Source of the DNA: Catonella morbi ATCC 51271
GTDB taxonomy: Bacteria; Bacillota; Clostridia; Lachnospirales; Lachnospiraceae
Direction: 5' to 3'
Length of the DNA: 64,000 nt
NCBI RefSeq assembly: GCF_000160035.2
Contig: NZ_KI535366.1
Location: 686,070 to 750,069 of the forward strand
Shown: in pieces, positions 1 through 8,639 of the stretch
Layout of the letters: each line of letters opens with the position of its first letter
Numbering within the stretch: the first letter of the stretch is position 1
Made by a program: the position numbers and the translations under genes
Notes under the pieces: generated by a model
The model's input: the letters and a program-made list of their open reading frames with translations, nothing else
What the model was told of the DNA's origin: nothing
Database searches by the model: none

Positions 1-251
1 TCATACTTGAAAGCAGTAAGCATCTTTCCTTCATCGTCTATAAATCCCCATTTCCCCTTGTATTTTACAGCTTTTACAGCACTAAATGCCTCTTTTTCTT
101 CTTCGTATTTAACTTTTTTGGCAACAATTGCCTCCTGCTTCATCACAGAAATATTATTCGTCTTTTCTTTAGCCAAAGCTACAGACGGATTGATTAAAAC
201 TGCTGTTAAAGGTGCTAATAAAAGTGCTTTTGTTAAAATTTTGTTTGACAT
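1..251 (-). CDS. Secreted WG-repeat protein, N-terminal part (cut by window edge)
   Basis: The gene runs off the left edge; 83 codons are visible. It begins with an ATG at 251 behind an AGGGGGGAAAG ribosome binding site. The first ~27 residues are a signal peptide (Lys near the start, hydrophobic stretch, then SVALAKE as a likely cleavage region). Near the cut end the residues KYKGKWGFIDDEGKM form the start of a WG repeat, a beta-rich unit of about 30 residues usually found in tandem in secreted bacterial proteins of poorly known role. The promoter has a TATAAT box at 300-305 and shares an identical TATACTATAAT with the neighbouring ATPase gene. Confidence 0.75.
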   Translation of the reverse strand, partial: MSNKILTKALLLAPLTAVLINPSVALAKEKTNNISVMKQEAIVAKKVKYEEEKEAFSAVKAVKYKGKWGFIDDEGKMLTAFKY

Positions 252-299
252 AATTCTTTCCCCCCTTTTGAAGTTAATTATTTAACCCTCTATGATCAT

Positions 300-305
300 A
301 TTATA
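300..305 (-). promoter_or_regulatory. -10 box of the WG-repeat gene
   Basis: TATAAT on the minus strand inside ATATACTATAAT, 49 bases before the start codon. The same 12-mer is at the ATPase promoter (-10 at 1724-1729). The nearest repeat core lies 34 bases upstream of the -10 in both promoters. Confidence 0.55.
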
Positions 306-320
306 GTATATTTTTGTGAG

Positions 321-427
321 TTTTGCACTACTATCTTTCACAACTTATAGATTTTTTTTAATTTTAGCAAAACCATCTTACACAATTTAGGTATTTTCTT
401 ATTTTAGTGTAAGACTATCTTGCACAG
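321..427. repeat. Three phased palindrome-like units upstream of the WG-repeat gene
   Basis: Cores TCTTTCACA (334-342), TCTTACACA (376-384) and TCTTGCACA (418-426) are exactly 42 bp apart, about four helical turns. Each core is preceded by a partly complementary half (for example TAGTGTAAG before the third), so each unit looks like an imperfect inverted repeat of roughly 25 bp. They end at the promoter of the WG-repeat gene and look like operators. The stretch 428-483 shows nothing else. Confidence 0.6.
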
Positions 428-483
428 ATTGACACTTCTTTTAATTTTATACAAGTAAAAGTTTTATTTAGACGTAAATATTG

Positions 484-1701
484 TTATGTCAGCATTAAAT
501 CTTTTCTTCTAAGCAGAAAATCTATTATATTTAAGTGCACAATACCATCATGACTTAAATCAATTCTATCAAGTGACATTACATATTTGGGGGAAGCATC
601 TGTAATATTTTTATATGCCCCAAACTCTCTTTGTATGGTTTCTTTAGATGCCAACAGGTACGATACCTGAATAAAGCATTTTTTACCGTCTTTTATTGCT
701 ACAAAATCAATTTCTCCCTTATATGTCTTTCCTACAAAAACAGTGTAGCCTCTTGTAAGCAGCTCGTTGTATATTATATTTTCAAGAAAAAATGTATCCT
801 CAAAGTTAATCGTATTAGTATTAATAGTTCTAAATCCCATATCTACAGCATACTGTTTTTCACGATTGCTAAGTGCCGTCTTACCTGTAATATTATATTT
901 TCCTACTCCATGTATCAGATAAGCCTTTTTCATCCGCTCCAGATAATTGTAAACTGTTCTTTTAGATATTTCTTTGCCATTCTTTTTATATGCTGAAATA
1001 ATATTTTCTATAGATAATTCTTTTCCTGCATTTGCAAGAATATACAGCGAAATATCCATAAAGCTGTTTTTGTCTGCACTTTTACTTTTTCCAACAATAT
1101 CCCTGTTAACAATGCCCTTATATAAATTTGTCAAATATCTCTGTATAGCCTCATCATCTTTATAATCAAAGCGAAGCGGAAAGCCTCCCCATTTCAAATA
1201 GTTAGTAAAAAGCTCCTCACTCCATTCCATTTTGTTTAGCTCATAGTATTGTTTCATTTCATAAAATGAAAATGGCAATATTTCAAACTCCACTGTTCTT
1301 CCCGTTAAAAGGGTGGAAAGTTCACCTGACAAAAGTGTAGAATTGCTTCCTGTAACAAAAAGGGATACATTAAGGGTAGCACGAAAAGAAGCCAGTGCCT
1401 TTTCAAAGTTTTCTACTTGCTGTACCTCATCTAAAAATACATAATATTTCCCATCATTTGAAATCCTGCTTTTAATTTCTATATTCAAATCTGATGCATT
1501 TACTATATAATCAAAGTCCATATCTTCCAGATTAAGATAAATTATTTTATCTTCTGCTATCCCATTTTCAAGCAGCTCATCTTTTATCGTATCTAAAAGC
1601 ATAGATTTACCGGCTCTCCTTACTCCGGTTATTACCTTTATAATGTCTGAATCATAATATGGACGAATCTGTTCAAGATATGTTTCTCTTACTAACCTCA
1701 T
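484..1701 (-). CDS. AAA+ ATPase with DUF4143 C-terminal domain
   Basis: 405 residues. N-terminal P-loop ATPase with Walker A GVRRAGKSML (residues about 26-35), Walker B YYVFLDEVQQ and a sensor region FVTGSNSTLL. The C-terminal DUF4143 part contains GEIDFVAIKDGKKCFIQVS, which resembles a PD-(D/E)XK nuclease-like core (E-I-D ... Q-V-S). Such ATPases are common in anaerobes, often mobile between genomes, and their function is unknown. I chose ATG at 1701 because AGGAGG lies 8 bases before it; a GTG at 1710 overlaps that site. The gene is alone, separated from infA by a terminator and a repeat array. Confidence 0.85.
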   Translation of the reverse strand: MRLVRETYLEQIRPYYDSDIIKVITGVRRAGKSMLLDTIKDELLENGIAEDKIIYLNLEDMDFDYIVNASDLNIEIKSRISNDGKYYVFLDEVQQVENFEKALASFRATLNVSLFVTGSNSTLLSGELSTLLTGRTVEFEILPFSFYEMKQYYELNKMEWSEELFTNYLKWGGFPLRFDYKDDEAIQRYLTNLYKGIVNRDIVGKSKSADKNSFMDISLYILANAGKELSIENIISAYKKNGKEISKRTVYNYLERMKKAYLIHGVGKYNITGKTALSNREKQYAVDMGFRTINTNTINFEDTFFLENIIYNELLTRGYTVFVGKTYKGEIDFVAIKDGKKCFIQVSYLLASKETIQREFGAYKNITDASPKYVMSLDRIDLSHDGIVHLNIIDFLLRRKDLMLT

Positions 1702-1702
1702 A

Positions 1703-1725
1703 ATGTGCACCTCCTACTTGCACAT
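1703..1725. promoter_or_regulatory. Perfect inverted repeat flanking the ATPase Shine-Dalgarno
   Basis: ATGTGCA (1703-1709) and TGCACAT (1719-1725) are perfect 7 bp inverted arms around a 9-base centre that contains the AGGAGG site of the ATPase gene. The -10 box (1724-1729) touches it. It could act as an operator over the transcription start or as an RNA hairpin around the ribosome binding site. It is the innermost unit of the phased array that continues to 1807. Confidence 0.5.
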
Positions 1726-1807
1726 TATAGTATATTTTGATATTTTGTGCAAATATGTCTTTCACAAACTATATTTAATTATTATTTGTGCAAGCATACC
1801 TTGCGCA
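1716..1807. repeat. Three phased palindrome-like units upstream of the ATPase gene
   Basis: Cores ACTTGCACA (1716-1724), TCTTTCACA (1758-1766) and CCTTGCGCA (1799-1807) are 42 and 41 bp apart. The second and third have clear left halves TTGTGCAAA and TTGTGCAAG, giving inverted repeats with 6-7 bp centres. Same family and phasing as the array at 321-427. The TATAAT at 1724-1729 lies between the first and second unit. Confidence 0.6.
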
Positions 1808-1814
1808 AGTCAAC

Positions 1815-1845
1815 AAAAAAAAGACAGAAGCCATCTGCCTCTGCC
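1815..1845 (-). terminator. Rho-independent terminator after infA
   Basis: On the minus strand a 9 bp stem (GGCAGAGGC pairing with GCTTCTGTC, including G-U pairs) with a short AGATG loop is followed by eight T. It sits 17 bases after the infA stop and ends the ribosomal super-operon. Confidence 0.75.
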
Positions 1846-1861
1846 CTTAATATCACGTTGT

Positions 1862-2080
1862 TTATTTATCTCTCCAAATTATTCTGCCCTTAGTCAAATC
1901 ATAAGGGGACATTTCAAGTGTTACCTTATCGCCCGGTAAGATACGAATGAAATTCATTCTGAGCTTACCGCTGATATGTGCAAGCACCTTATGCCCGTTT
2001 TCAAGTTCAACCTGGAACATTGCATTTGGAAGCTTCTCGATTACTGTTCCCTCAATTTCAAGTACATCTGCCTTAGACAT
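1862..2080 (-). CDS. infA: Translation initiation factor IF-1
   Basis: 72 residues, the usual length. The single S1/OB-fold domain fills the protein, with conserved blocks [33 protein letters not shown] and [22 protein letters not shown]-1 binds the ribosomal A site in the 30S initiation complex. The start at 2080 has AGGAG nearby and overlaps the KOW gene stop by 8 bases, so translation is probably coupled. It is the last gene of the operon here; in most Firmicutes rpmJ, rpsM, rpsK, rpsD, rpoA and rplQ would come next, but a terminator follows instead. Confidence 0.97.
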   Translation of the reverse strand: MSKADVLEIEGTVIEKLPNAMFQVELENGHKVLAHISGKLRMNFIRILPGDKVTLEMSPYDLTKGRIIWRDK

Positions 2081-2378
2081 TTGTCTCCTTTCCGGTGTCT
2101 GCCACCATCTCTCTTTTATAAAGCTTTATGGCAAAAGCCACATCTTCATTATTAAAGTTCTCTCTTTTAAACTGTTTCCCTGCATTCTTAATTACATCTT
2201 TATAATCTATATGTATAGGTTGTATATGAAGAAGATTCTTTTTTTTAGAGTGAAGCTTAGTATATTTTTTACCGTTTATCAGGAAAGCAAATTTCCCTTC
2301 AACAGAGCTTATAACATACAGCTCACCCTTATCATGCCCCGCCTTAGATATCGCAAGCATACCTGATTTTAATTCCAT
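2073..2378 (-). CDS. KOW-domain RNA-binding protein (L14e/L6e/L27e-like)
   Basis: 101 residues. The N-terminal half ([22 protein letters not shown]) is a KOW-type SH3 barrel as in archaeal/eukaryotic L14e-type proteins; the C-terminal half is basic and helical ([15 protein letters not shown]). Genes of this type sit between map and infA in many Clostridia and Bacilli and are thought to bind RNA or ribosomes. Gap of 10 bases to map, overlap of 8 with infA, so co-transcribed with both. Confidence 0.85.
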   Translation of the reverse strand: MELKSGMLAISKAGHDKGELYVISSVEGKFAFLINGKKYTKLHSKKKNLLHIQPIHIDYKDVIKNAGKQFKRENFNNEDVAFAIKLYKREMVADTGKETNV

Positions 2379-2388
2379 AACCTTACCT

Positions 2389-3138
2389 CTATAAAGTTAA
2401 TATTTCCGGCTCGCCGTCCGTAATCAAAATTGTATTTTCATAGTGGGCTGAAAATGAATAGTCTGCTGTATATACTGTCTGGCCATCCTCTCCCCATTCC
2501 ACTTCATAACCTCCCATATTTACCATTGGTTCTATGGCAAAGGTCATGTTCTTCTCAATCTTAATTCCCTTGGTTTTCTGCCTGAAATTATAAATATCGG
2601 GAGCTTCATGCAGGCTTTGTCCTATGCCATGTCCGGCTAAATCCCTTACTACAGAGTAGCCGTGACTCTCTACATAATCCTGTATGGCTATGGATATGTC
2701 ATTTATGTGGTTACCCGGAATCGCCTTCTTTATTCCTTCAAAGAAGCTTTGCCTTGTAACCTCAATCAAGTCAGCAAGTTCAGGAATAATCTTACCTACA
2801 GGTACTGTTCTTGCGGCATCTGCATGCCATCCCTTGTAGATAAGACCTGCATCAAGGCTTACAATATCGCCTTCTTCTATGAAATGCTCCTTATCGGGAA
2901 TTCCATGTACAACCTGATCATTAACGGAGACGCAGATGGAAGCAGGAAAACCGTTATAGCCAAGAAAGGAAGGAATACCATCGCATTTGCGAATAAGTTC
3001 ATCCCCTCTTTTATCTATGTCAAAAGTGGAAAGCCCGGGCTTTACATAGCTTTCAAGTTCTGAAAGTACATAAGCCAAACGTTTACCGGCTTCTCTCATC
3101 AAGGCTGTCTCACTTTCGGATTTAATCCCTACAACCAT
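2389..3138 (-). CDS. map: Type I methionine aminopeptidase
   Basis: 249 residues, typical for the short bacterial type Ia enzyme. It removes the initiator Met from nascent proteins. Metal ligands are visible in order: Asp in SLDAGLIYKGWHADAA (two Asp), His in LAGHGIGQSLHE, Glu in FAIEPMVNMG and Glu in SAHYENTILIT. The start ATG at 3138 is preceded by AAAGGAG. Part of the secY-adk-map-infA tail of the ribosomal operon, 25 bases after adk. Confidence 0.97.
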   Translation of the reverse strand: MVVGIKSESETALMREAGKRLAYVLSELESYVKPGLSTFDIDKRGDELIRKCDGIPSFLGYNGFPASICVSVNDQVVHGIPDKEHFIEEGDIVSLDAGLIYKGWHADAARTVPVGKIIPELADLIEVTRQSFFEGIKKAIPGNHINDISIAIQDYVESHGYSVVRDLAGHGIGQSLHEAPDIYNFRQKTKGIKIEKNMTFAIEPMVNMGGYEVEWGEDGQTVYTADYSFSAHYENTILITDGEPEILTL

Positions 3139-3163
3139 AGCTTCTCCTTTTATTCTTATCTTG

Positions 3164-3805
3164 TTAGCCTAAAATCTTGCAGATATCCTCAAATACCTCA
3201 TTCATAGCCTTAGTTCCGTCTACTTCTTTGTAGACATTTCTACTCCGGTAGAATTCTTCAAGAGGTTTAGTCTGTGCATGATATACCTCAAGACGTTTCT
3301 TAACTGTTTCAGGCATATCATCAGGTCTCTGAATCAAGTCTCCGCTGCATTTATCACAAATACCTTCCGCCTTGGTATTATTGTAAATGATATGGTAGGT
3401 TTCTCCACAGTTAGGGCAGGTTCTTCTTCCTGACATTCTCTCAATGATATTTTCATCAGGAACAACAACATTTACGGCAAAGTCAATGTTCTCGCCCAAT
3501 TTCTTAAGAGCTTCTTCAAGAACTTCAGCCTGTGGTATAGTTCTTGGATAACCATCCAGAATATATCCCTTAGCGCAGTCGTCCTTTGCAACCCTGTCTA
3601 AAAGAATACTTACAGTAAGTTCATCAGGAACAAGCTGTCCCTTATCCATATATTCCTTAGCCTTAAGGCCAAGCTCTGTATTATTTTTAATATTATATCT
3701 GAATATATCTCCTGTAGATATATGTGGAAGACCGTATTTTTCAGCAATTTTAATTGCCTGTGTACCTTTGCCCGCACCCGGAGCACCAAGCATAACTATT
3801 TTCAT
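3164..3805 (-). CDS. adk: Adenylate kinase, zinc-binding LID type
   Basis: 213 residues. Interconverts ATP, ADP and AMP. P-loop GAPGAGKGTQ at residues 7-16, AMP-binding GDIFRYNIKNNTELG and GYPRTIPQAE, and a long LID with four Cys (RRTCPNCGETYH ... CDKCSG), the Zn-binding form usual in Gram-positives. AGGAGG lies before ATG 3805. Separated from secY by 123 bases holding a terminator-like hairpin and a palindromic repeat, so its expression may be partly uncoupled from upstream genes. Confidence 0.97.
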   Translation of the reverse strand: MKIVMLGAPGAGKGTQAIKIAEKYGLPHISTGDIFRYNIKNNTELGLKAKEYMDKGQLVPDELTVSILLDRVAKDDCAKGYILDGYPRTIPQAEVLEEALKKLGENIDFAVNVVVPDENIIERMSGRRTCPNCGETYHIIYNNTKAEGICDKCSGDLIQRPDDMPETVKKRLEVYHAQTKPLEEFYRSRNVYKEVDGTKAMNEVFEDICKILG

Positions 3806-3822
3806 ATAGACCTCCTTAATTA

Positions 3823-3857
3823 TTTAATAGGGAATTCCAGAGGAATTTCCTATTAAA
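3823..3857. repeat. Interspersed 35 bp palindrome, copy 1
   Basis: Arms TTTAATAGGGAATTCC and GGAATTTCCTATTAAA around AGA; one mismatch between the arms. Related to copies at 21974, 27841 and 33444. It lies between adk and secY, directly after the T-tract of the hairpin at 3863-3912. Confidence 0.7.
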
Positions 3858-3912
3858 ATAAAAGCTGTAGCCGGACTATAACATTCATCTGTCATAACCT
3901 GCTACAGCTCCA
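3858..3912 (-). terminator. Terminator-like hairpin after secY
   Basis: On the minus strand AGCTGTAGC and GCTACAGCT form a perfect 9 bp stem around a ~31 base loop that can itself fold partly, followed by TTTTATTTT. It lies 17 bases after the secY stop and inside the operon, so it may be a partial terminator or processing site. Confidence 0.55.
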
Positions 3913-3928
3913 TATTTATATGGTATCT

Positions 3929-5263
3929 TTAATCATTTAAGAAACCTTTATAATGTCTCTCAAGCATCATTGACTCAATCTGCTTCATTGTCTCAAGTAT
4001 AACACCTACTACGATGATGAGGGATGTTCCGCCAAATGATACATCTGCACCGAATACTCCTGAGCATATAATCGGAATGAGCGCTGCAACTGTTAAGCCG
4101 CAAGCTCCGATAAAGATTATGCTGTTAAGCACCTTTGTAAGATAATCGCTTGTTGGACGGCCCGGTCTTATACCCGGTATAAATCCACCCGACTTCTTCA
4201 TATTATTTGCTATCTCAAGCGGATTGAAGGTTATCGAGGTATAGAAATAAGCAAAGAATATTATCATAATCACATAAAGTACAAGACCTAATGTGTACTT
4301 TGCCTCACCTAAGCTGCTGAAATTACACCAGGCACCCTGGTTCAATACCTTTAATATCTTCTCTCCGAGGGTTGCACCGGCACCGCTTTTTGGCTGGATT
4401 CCAAGGAATCTGCAGATAATAATCGGTGTCTGTAGGATTGAACTTGCGAAGATGATAGGCATAACACCGCCGGTATTTACCTTAAGCGGAATACTTGAGC
4501 CTGAACCACCTACAAGTCTTCTTCCCTGAAGTTTCTGTGCATACTGCACAGGAATCTTTCTGATTGCATCGTTTAATACAATTATATAAATTGTAAGCGC
4601 AACAATGATACCTACTATCATAATTGCTGCTATAACCTTATTGATAACAGTAGTTCCGCCTATAACATATGTCTTAAACAAGTTAATCACATCTGCAGGC
4701 ATTCTTGAAACTATGTTTACAAGAAGGATGATTGATATACCATTACCCACTCCTCTGTCGGTAATTTTCTCACCTATCCACATAAGGAAGGCTGAACCGG
4801 CTGTAAGAGTAAGTGTTATAACTATAATCGAAAGTACTGAATAATTCTCCAGATATCCTGAACGGCCAAAGCCTATTGACATAGCCACACTCTCTATAAG
4901 AGCAAGGCCCACGGTTACATAACGTGTTGCAGCCGCAATTTTCTTTCTGCCGTCTTCTCCCTCTTTCTGTATCTCCTCAAGCCTTGGAATTGCTATTGTA
5001 AGGAGCTGCATAATAATGGAAGATGTGATATAAGGAGTAATGCTTAATGCAAATATTGATAACTGTTCAAATGATCCACCGGTAATGGCATTCAGAAATG
5101 AAAGCTGTGTTATCTGAGATAAGAACTCAGATATCTTGCTACGATCAATTCCCGGGATTGGAAGCTGTGATCCAAGCCTGACTACTGCAAGACACAAGAG
5201 AGTGAATAAAATCCTCTCTCTTATATCCTTTACCTTAAGAGCATTACGAATCGCTTTTATCAT
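3929..5263 (-). CDS. secY: Preprotein translocase subunit SecY
   Basis: 444 residues with ten membrane segments; the channel of the Sec translocon. Recognisable blocks: RILFTLLCLAVVRLGSQLPIPGID at the N-terminus, SIFALSITPYITSSIIMQLL, ITDRGVGNGISI, and the cytoplasmic loop RRLVGGSGSSIPLKVN followed by GGVMPIIFASS. The start codon overlaps the rplO stop (TAATG), so translation is coupled. A terminator-like hairpin and a palindromic repeat separate it from adk. Confidence 0.97.
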   Translation of the reverse strand: MIKAIRNALKVKDIRERILFTLLCLAVVRLGSQLPIPGIDRSKISEFLSQITQLSFLNAITGGSFEQLSIFALSITPYITSSIIMQLLTIAIPRLEEIQKEGEDGRKKIAAATRYVTVGLALIESVAMSIGFGRSGYLENYSVLSIIVITLTLTAGSAFLMWIGEKITDRGVGNGISIILLVNIVSRMPADVINLFKTYVIGGTTVINKVIAAIMIVGIIVALTIYIIVLNDAIRKIPVQYAQKLQGRRLVGGSGSSIPLKVNTGGVMPIIFASSILQTPIIICRFLGIQPKSGAGATLGEKILKVLNQGAWCNFSSLGEAKYTLGLVLYVIMIIFFAYFYTSITFNPLEIANNMKKSGGFIPGIRPGRPTSDYLTKVLNSIIFIGACGLTVAALIPIICSGVFGADVSFGGTSLIIVVGVILETMKQIESMMLERHYKGFLND

Positions 5264-5703
5264 TAGATCACCTCAGCAATCCCGCCAAGACTTTTAATCT
5301 TTTCTTCTGCCGAAGCACTGTAAGCGTTTACTTTAACTGTAAGCTTCTTAGTAAGTTCACCATTGCCAAGAATCTTTACACCGTCACATACCTTCTTAAT
5401 TACACCTGCATCAAGGAGAGCCTGAATTGTTACTTCAGTTCCGTCTTCAAAGAGGTTAAGCTCAGATACATTGATAGCTACGATTTCCTTGGAATTTCTG
5501 TTGGTGAAACCTCTCTTAGGAATTCTCCTGTAAAGCGGCATCTGACCACCCTCGAACCCAGGTCTTGGAGCTCCTGAACGAGCCTTCTGTCCTTTATGTC
5601 CCTTACCGGCAGTCTTACCATTGCCGGAAGCATGGCCACGGCCTCTTCTGAAATTATTGCTCTGATGAGAGCCGGCTATAGGCTGTAAGTCTGTTAAGTT
5701 CAT
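5263..5703 (-). CDS. rplO: 50S ribosomal protein L15
   Basis: 146 residues. N-terminal Gly/Arg-rich RNA-binding tail ([26 protein letters not shown] starts near residue 20, cut here for brevity to its pattern [12 protein letters not shown]), then the conserved [19 protein letters not shown] placed the start at ATG 5703 because GGAGG lies 6 bases before it; a GTG at 5709 is part of that site. Its stop overlaps the secY start. Confidence 0.95.
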   Translation of the reverse strand: MNLTDLQPIAGSHQSNNFRRGRGHASGNGKTAGKGHKGQKARSGAPRPGFEGGQMPLYRRIPKRGFTNRNSKEIVAINVSELNLFEDGTEVTIQALLDAGVIKKVCDGVKILGNGELTKKLTVKVNAYSASAEEKIKSLGGIAEVI

Positions 5704-5722
5704 GTTCACACCTCCCCTTCTT

Positions 5723-5905
5723 TTAGATTTCCTCTACCTTAAGCAGATATGCAACCTGCTTGATCATTCCTCTTGTTGCTTCATTGTTAGGAAGGGTGTT
5801 GCTACGGCCTGTTTTCTTAAGACCAAGAGCTTCAACTGTCTTCCTGTGCTTTGGTATACGTCCGATAACAGACTTAACCAATGTTACTTTTAATTTATCA
5901 GCCAT
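5723..5905 (-). CDS. rpmD: 50S ribosomal protein L30
   Basis: 60 residues, the normal size. Conserved [20 protein letters not shown] and a C-terminal [14 protein letters not shown]. Small ferredoxin-like fold protein that binds 23S and 5S rRNA regions. AGGAGG before the start; 19 bases from rplO, in the spc part of the operon. Confidence 0.95.
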   Translation of the reverse strand: MADKLKVTLVKSVIGRIPKHRKTVEALGLKKTGRSNTLPNNEATRGMIKQVAYLLKVEEI

Positions 5906-5945
5906 TATATTATCCTCCTATTTTATATTTACTATATCTTAGCAT

Positions 5946-6452
5946 TTACAGATCAGAAACGGAAATGCCACGAAGCCTAGCAAATTCTTCAGGAGTCTTA
6001 AGCTTAGATAAACCATTGATTGTTGCAAGTACAACATTCTGCTTATTGTTTGAACCAAGAGACTTAGTTCTGATGTTCCTGTAACCTGCAAGCTCAAGTA
6101 CATTACGAGCAGGACCGCCGGCAATTACTCCGGTACCATCAGGTGCTCTCTTAAGAAGAACCTCTGCACTTCCAAACTTACCAATAAAATCATGAGGTAC
6201 GCTTCCGTTTTCATCAATCGGAAGTGAAACCATATTCTTAATAGCGTCTTCTTTACCCTTACGGATAGCTTCAGGGATTTCAGCAGCCTTTCCAAGACCT
6301 GCACCAACTCTGCCGTTCTTGTCTCCTACAACTACGAGAGCTGAGAATCTCATGTTGCGTCCGCCCTTTACAACCTTGACAACGCGCTTAATGGCAACAA
6401 CTTTGTCAAAAAGCTCATTGTTCTCAGTATTATTATCTACTGAACGATTCAT
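5946..6452 (-). CDS. rpsE: 30S ribosomal protein S5
   Basis: 168 residues. N-terminal double-stranded RNA-binding domain with [22 protein letters not shown] and [15 protein letters not shown]-terminal domain with [19 protein letters not shown]5 sits at the mRNA entry and helps accuracy. Gap of 17 bases from rplR. Confidence 0.97.
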   Translation of the reverse strand: MNRSVDNNTENNELFDKVVAIKRVVKVVKGGRNMRFSALVVVGDKNGRVGAGLGKAAEIPEAIRKGKEDAIKNMVSLPIDENGSVPHDFIGKFGSAEVLLKRAPDGTGVIAGGPARNVLELAGYRNIRTKSLGSNNKQNVVLATINGLSKLKTPEEFARLRGISVSDL

Positions 6453-6469
6453 GTTTATTCCTCCTTCTC

Positions 6470-6838
6470 TTAGAATTCAAGACCTGCTTCTCTAGCAGCG
6501 TCAGCGAGTGCCTGTACTTTTCCCTGATAAATGAAACCACCTCTATCGAAAACGACTTCCTTAATTCCTTTTTCAAGTGCTTTTTTAGCTATAGCTGTAC
6601 CTACTGCAGAAGCAGCAGCTACATCATTTGTATGCTCAAGACCGGCCTTAACATCCTTTTCAAGTGTGGATGCAGCAACTAAAGTAGCTCCAGCCTGGTC
6701 GTCAATGATCTGTGCGTACATATGGCTGTTACTTCTGAATACAGCGAGACGTGGTCTTGCAGCTGTACCGGAAAGATGTGCACGCATTCTTCTATGTTTC
6801 TTTTCGCGAATAGCGCTTCTTGATACTTTACGAACCAT
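6470..6838 (-). CDS. rplR: 50S ribosomal protein L18
   Basis: 122 residues. Basic N-terminus [27 protein letters not shown], then [18 protein letters not shown] and the C-terminal [26 protein letters not shown]. Binds 5S rRNA in the central protuberance. Follows rplF by 18 bases. Confidence 0.97.
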   Translation of the reverse strand: MVRKVSRSAIREKKHRRMRAHLSGTAARPRLAVFRSNSHMYAQIIDDQAGATLVAASTLEKDVKAGLEHTNDVAAASAVGTAIAKKALEKGIKEVVFDRGGFIYQGKVQALADAAREAGLEF

Positions 6839-6856
6839 TCTTTTTCACTCCTTTAA

Positions 6857-7399
6857 TTATTTTTTACCGGTCTTACCAACCTTACGTCTGATAACTTCAT
6901 AATCATACTTAATACCCTTGCCCTTATATGGCTCCGGCATTCTCTTTTCTCTGATCTCAGCTGCGTACTGTCCAACCTTCTCCTTGTCAATACCTTTAAC
7001 AAGAATCTTGTTTGTACCTTCAACTGTTGACTCAATTCCCTCAGGATCAGTCATAACTACCGGATGAGAATATCCTAAGTTAAGGGTAAGTTCTTTTCCG
7101 GCTTTAGAAACTCTGTAACCTACACCGTTTACTTCAAGTGTCTTAGTATAACCTTCAGTTACACCAACTACCATGTTATTAATAAGTGTTCTTGTAAGTC
7201 CATGAAGAGACTTCATCTTCTTCAATTCGTTAGGTCTTGTAACAACAATCTCACCATTTTCAAGCTTGATTATCATTTCCTTAGGAAGCACTCTCTCAAG
7301 TGTTCCCTTAGGACCTTTTACAGTCACTTTATTATTTTCTGCAATATCAACAGTAACACCTGCCGGTACTGCGATAGGCATTCTTCCTATACGTGACAT
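6857..7399 (-). CDS. rplF: 50S ribosomal protein L6
   Basis: 180 residues, two tandem L6 domains. [15 protein letters not shown] at the start and the C-terminal signature [19 protein letters not shown]. Located near the factor-binding site of the 50S subunit. 56 bases after rpsH. Confidence 0.97.
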   Translation of the reverse strand: MSRIGRMPIAVPAGVTVDIAENNKVTVKGPKGTLERVLPKEMIIKLENGEIVVTRPNELKKMKSLHGLTRTLINNMVVGVTEGYTKTLEVNGVGYRVSKAGKELTLNLGYSHPVVMTDPEGIESTVEGTNKILVKGIDKEKVGQYAAEIREKRMPEPYKGKGIKYDYEVIRRKVGKTGKK

Positions 7400-7455
7400 G
7401 CCCGCACCTCCATTTTTATTTTTTGCAGATTATTCTGCCTGTTATCAGATACTAA

Positions 7456-7857
7456 TTACCAAACAAACGCAAGAACTTCTCCGCCAACGCCAAAGCTTCT
7501 GGCCTCTTTGTCAGTAATAACTCCCTTGTTTGTAGATACGATAGCAACTCCGAGACCACCAAGAACTCTTGGAAGGTCAGCACAGTTAGCATATACTCTA
7601 TAACCCGGTTTTGAAATTCTCTTTAAGCCGTTAATAACTTTTTCATTCTTATCCTTACCATACTTAAGTTCGATATGGATATTCTTGAAGCCGTTAACCT
7701 CATTGATTGCAAAACTCTTTATATATCCCTCTCTTAAGAGGATCTCTGCGATTGATACCTTCATATTGGAAGCAGGTACATCAACCTCATCGTGTTTAGC
7801 CGTATTTGCATTACGGATTCTTGTAAGCATATCAGCAATTGGATCACTTGTTGTCAT
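7456..7857 (-). CDS. rpsH: 30S ribosomal protein S8
   Basis: 133 residues. N-terminal [18 protein letters not shown] and C-terminal signature [20 protein letters not shown]. Binds helix 21 of 16S rRNA; in some bacteria S8 represses the spc operon by binding its mRNA, which was not tested here. 22 bases after rpsN. Confidence 0.97.
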   Translation of the reverse strand: MTTSDPIADMLTRIRNANTAKHDEVDVPASNMKVSIAEILLREGYIKSFAINEVNGFKNIHIELKYGKDKNEKVINGLKRISKPGYRVYANCADLPRVLGGLGVAIVSTNKGVITDKEARSFGVGGEVLAFVW

Positions 7858-7879
7858 TTATCTAACCTCCTTCCTAATA

Positions 7880-8065
7880 TTACCAGCTGGCTTTCTTCAC
7901 GCCCGGGATCTGTCCTTTATAAGCTAATTCACGGAAGCAGATTCTGCAGATTCCGTACTTTCTTAAATAAGCATGAGGACGGCCACAGATTTTGCAACGT
8001 GTATATTCCCTGGTAGAGAACTTTGCAGGTCTTTCCTGCTTAAGTTTCATTGATAACTTAGCCAT
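7880..8065 (-). CDS. rpsN: 30S ribosomal protein S14, zinc-binding type Z
   Basis: 61 residues, the short zinc form. The four ligands are visible as CKICG and CRICF, followed by [16 protein letters not shown]. Gram-positives often keep a second zinc-free S14 elsewhere for zinc limitation. 13 bases after rplE. Confidence 0.97.
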   Translation of the reverse strand: MAKLSMKLKQERPAKFSTREYTRCKICGRPHAYLRKYGICRICFRELAYKGQIPGVKKASW

Positions 8066-8078
8066 GTTTCCTCCTTAA

Positions 8079-8618
8079 TTACTTTGCAAAAGGCATTCCG
8101 AATGCTCTAAGGAGCTCTCTTGCCTCTTCATCTGTTTCAGCGGTAGTAACGAAAATTACGTCCATACCTCTTACCTTGTCTACTTTATCATACTCAATTT
8201 CAGGGAAAATGAGCTGCTCTTTAAGACCGAGTGCATAATCACCTCTGCCGTCAAAAGCATTAGGATTAACACCTCTGAAGTCACGAACTCGTGGGAGTGC
8301 AAGATTGATGAGACGATCAACGAACTCATACATTCTGTCACCTCTGAGAGTTACTTTACATCCGATTGGCATACCCTCACGGAGTTTAAAGTTTGCGACA
8401 GACTTCTTAGCCTTTGTAAATACAGCTTTCTGTCCTGTAATTATTCCAAGGTCATTAGCAGCTGTCTCAAGAATCTTTGCATTCTCTTTAGCCTCACCAA
8501 CGCCCATATTAATAACTACTTTATCAAGCTTTGGAATCTGCATTACATTCTTATAACCGAACTTTTTCTGTAAAGCAGGTGCAATTTCCTTATCGTAGGT
8601 TTCTCTTAACCTGTTCAC
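8079..8618 (-). CDS. rplE: 50S ribosomal protein L5
   Basis: 179 residues. N-terminal [23 protein letters not shown], then [17 protein letters not shown] and [23 protein letters not shown]. Binds 5S rRNA and contacts P-site tRNA. 21 bases after rplX. Confidence 0.97.
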   Translation of the reverse strand: MNRLRETYDKEIAPALQKKFGYKNVMQIPKLDKVVINMGVGEAKENAKILETAANDLGIITGQKAVFTKAKKSVANFKLREGMPIGCKVTLRGDRMYEFVDRLINLALPRVRDFRGVNPNAFDGRGDYALGLKEQLIFPEIEYDKVDKVRGMDVIFVTTAETDEEARELLRAFGMPFAK

Positions 8619-8639
8619 TATGAATACCTCCTCTCAGTA

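Noticed and set aside
7..285. Plus-strand frame of 92 residues
   Set aside because: It is antisense to the WG-repeat gene, which has a signal peptide, a ribosome binding site and a recognisable repeat.
321..1807. Phased repeats as a CRISPR array
   Set aside because: Units are imperfect, only three per array, with ~17 bp between them, and no cas gene is near.
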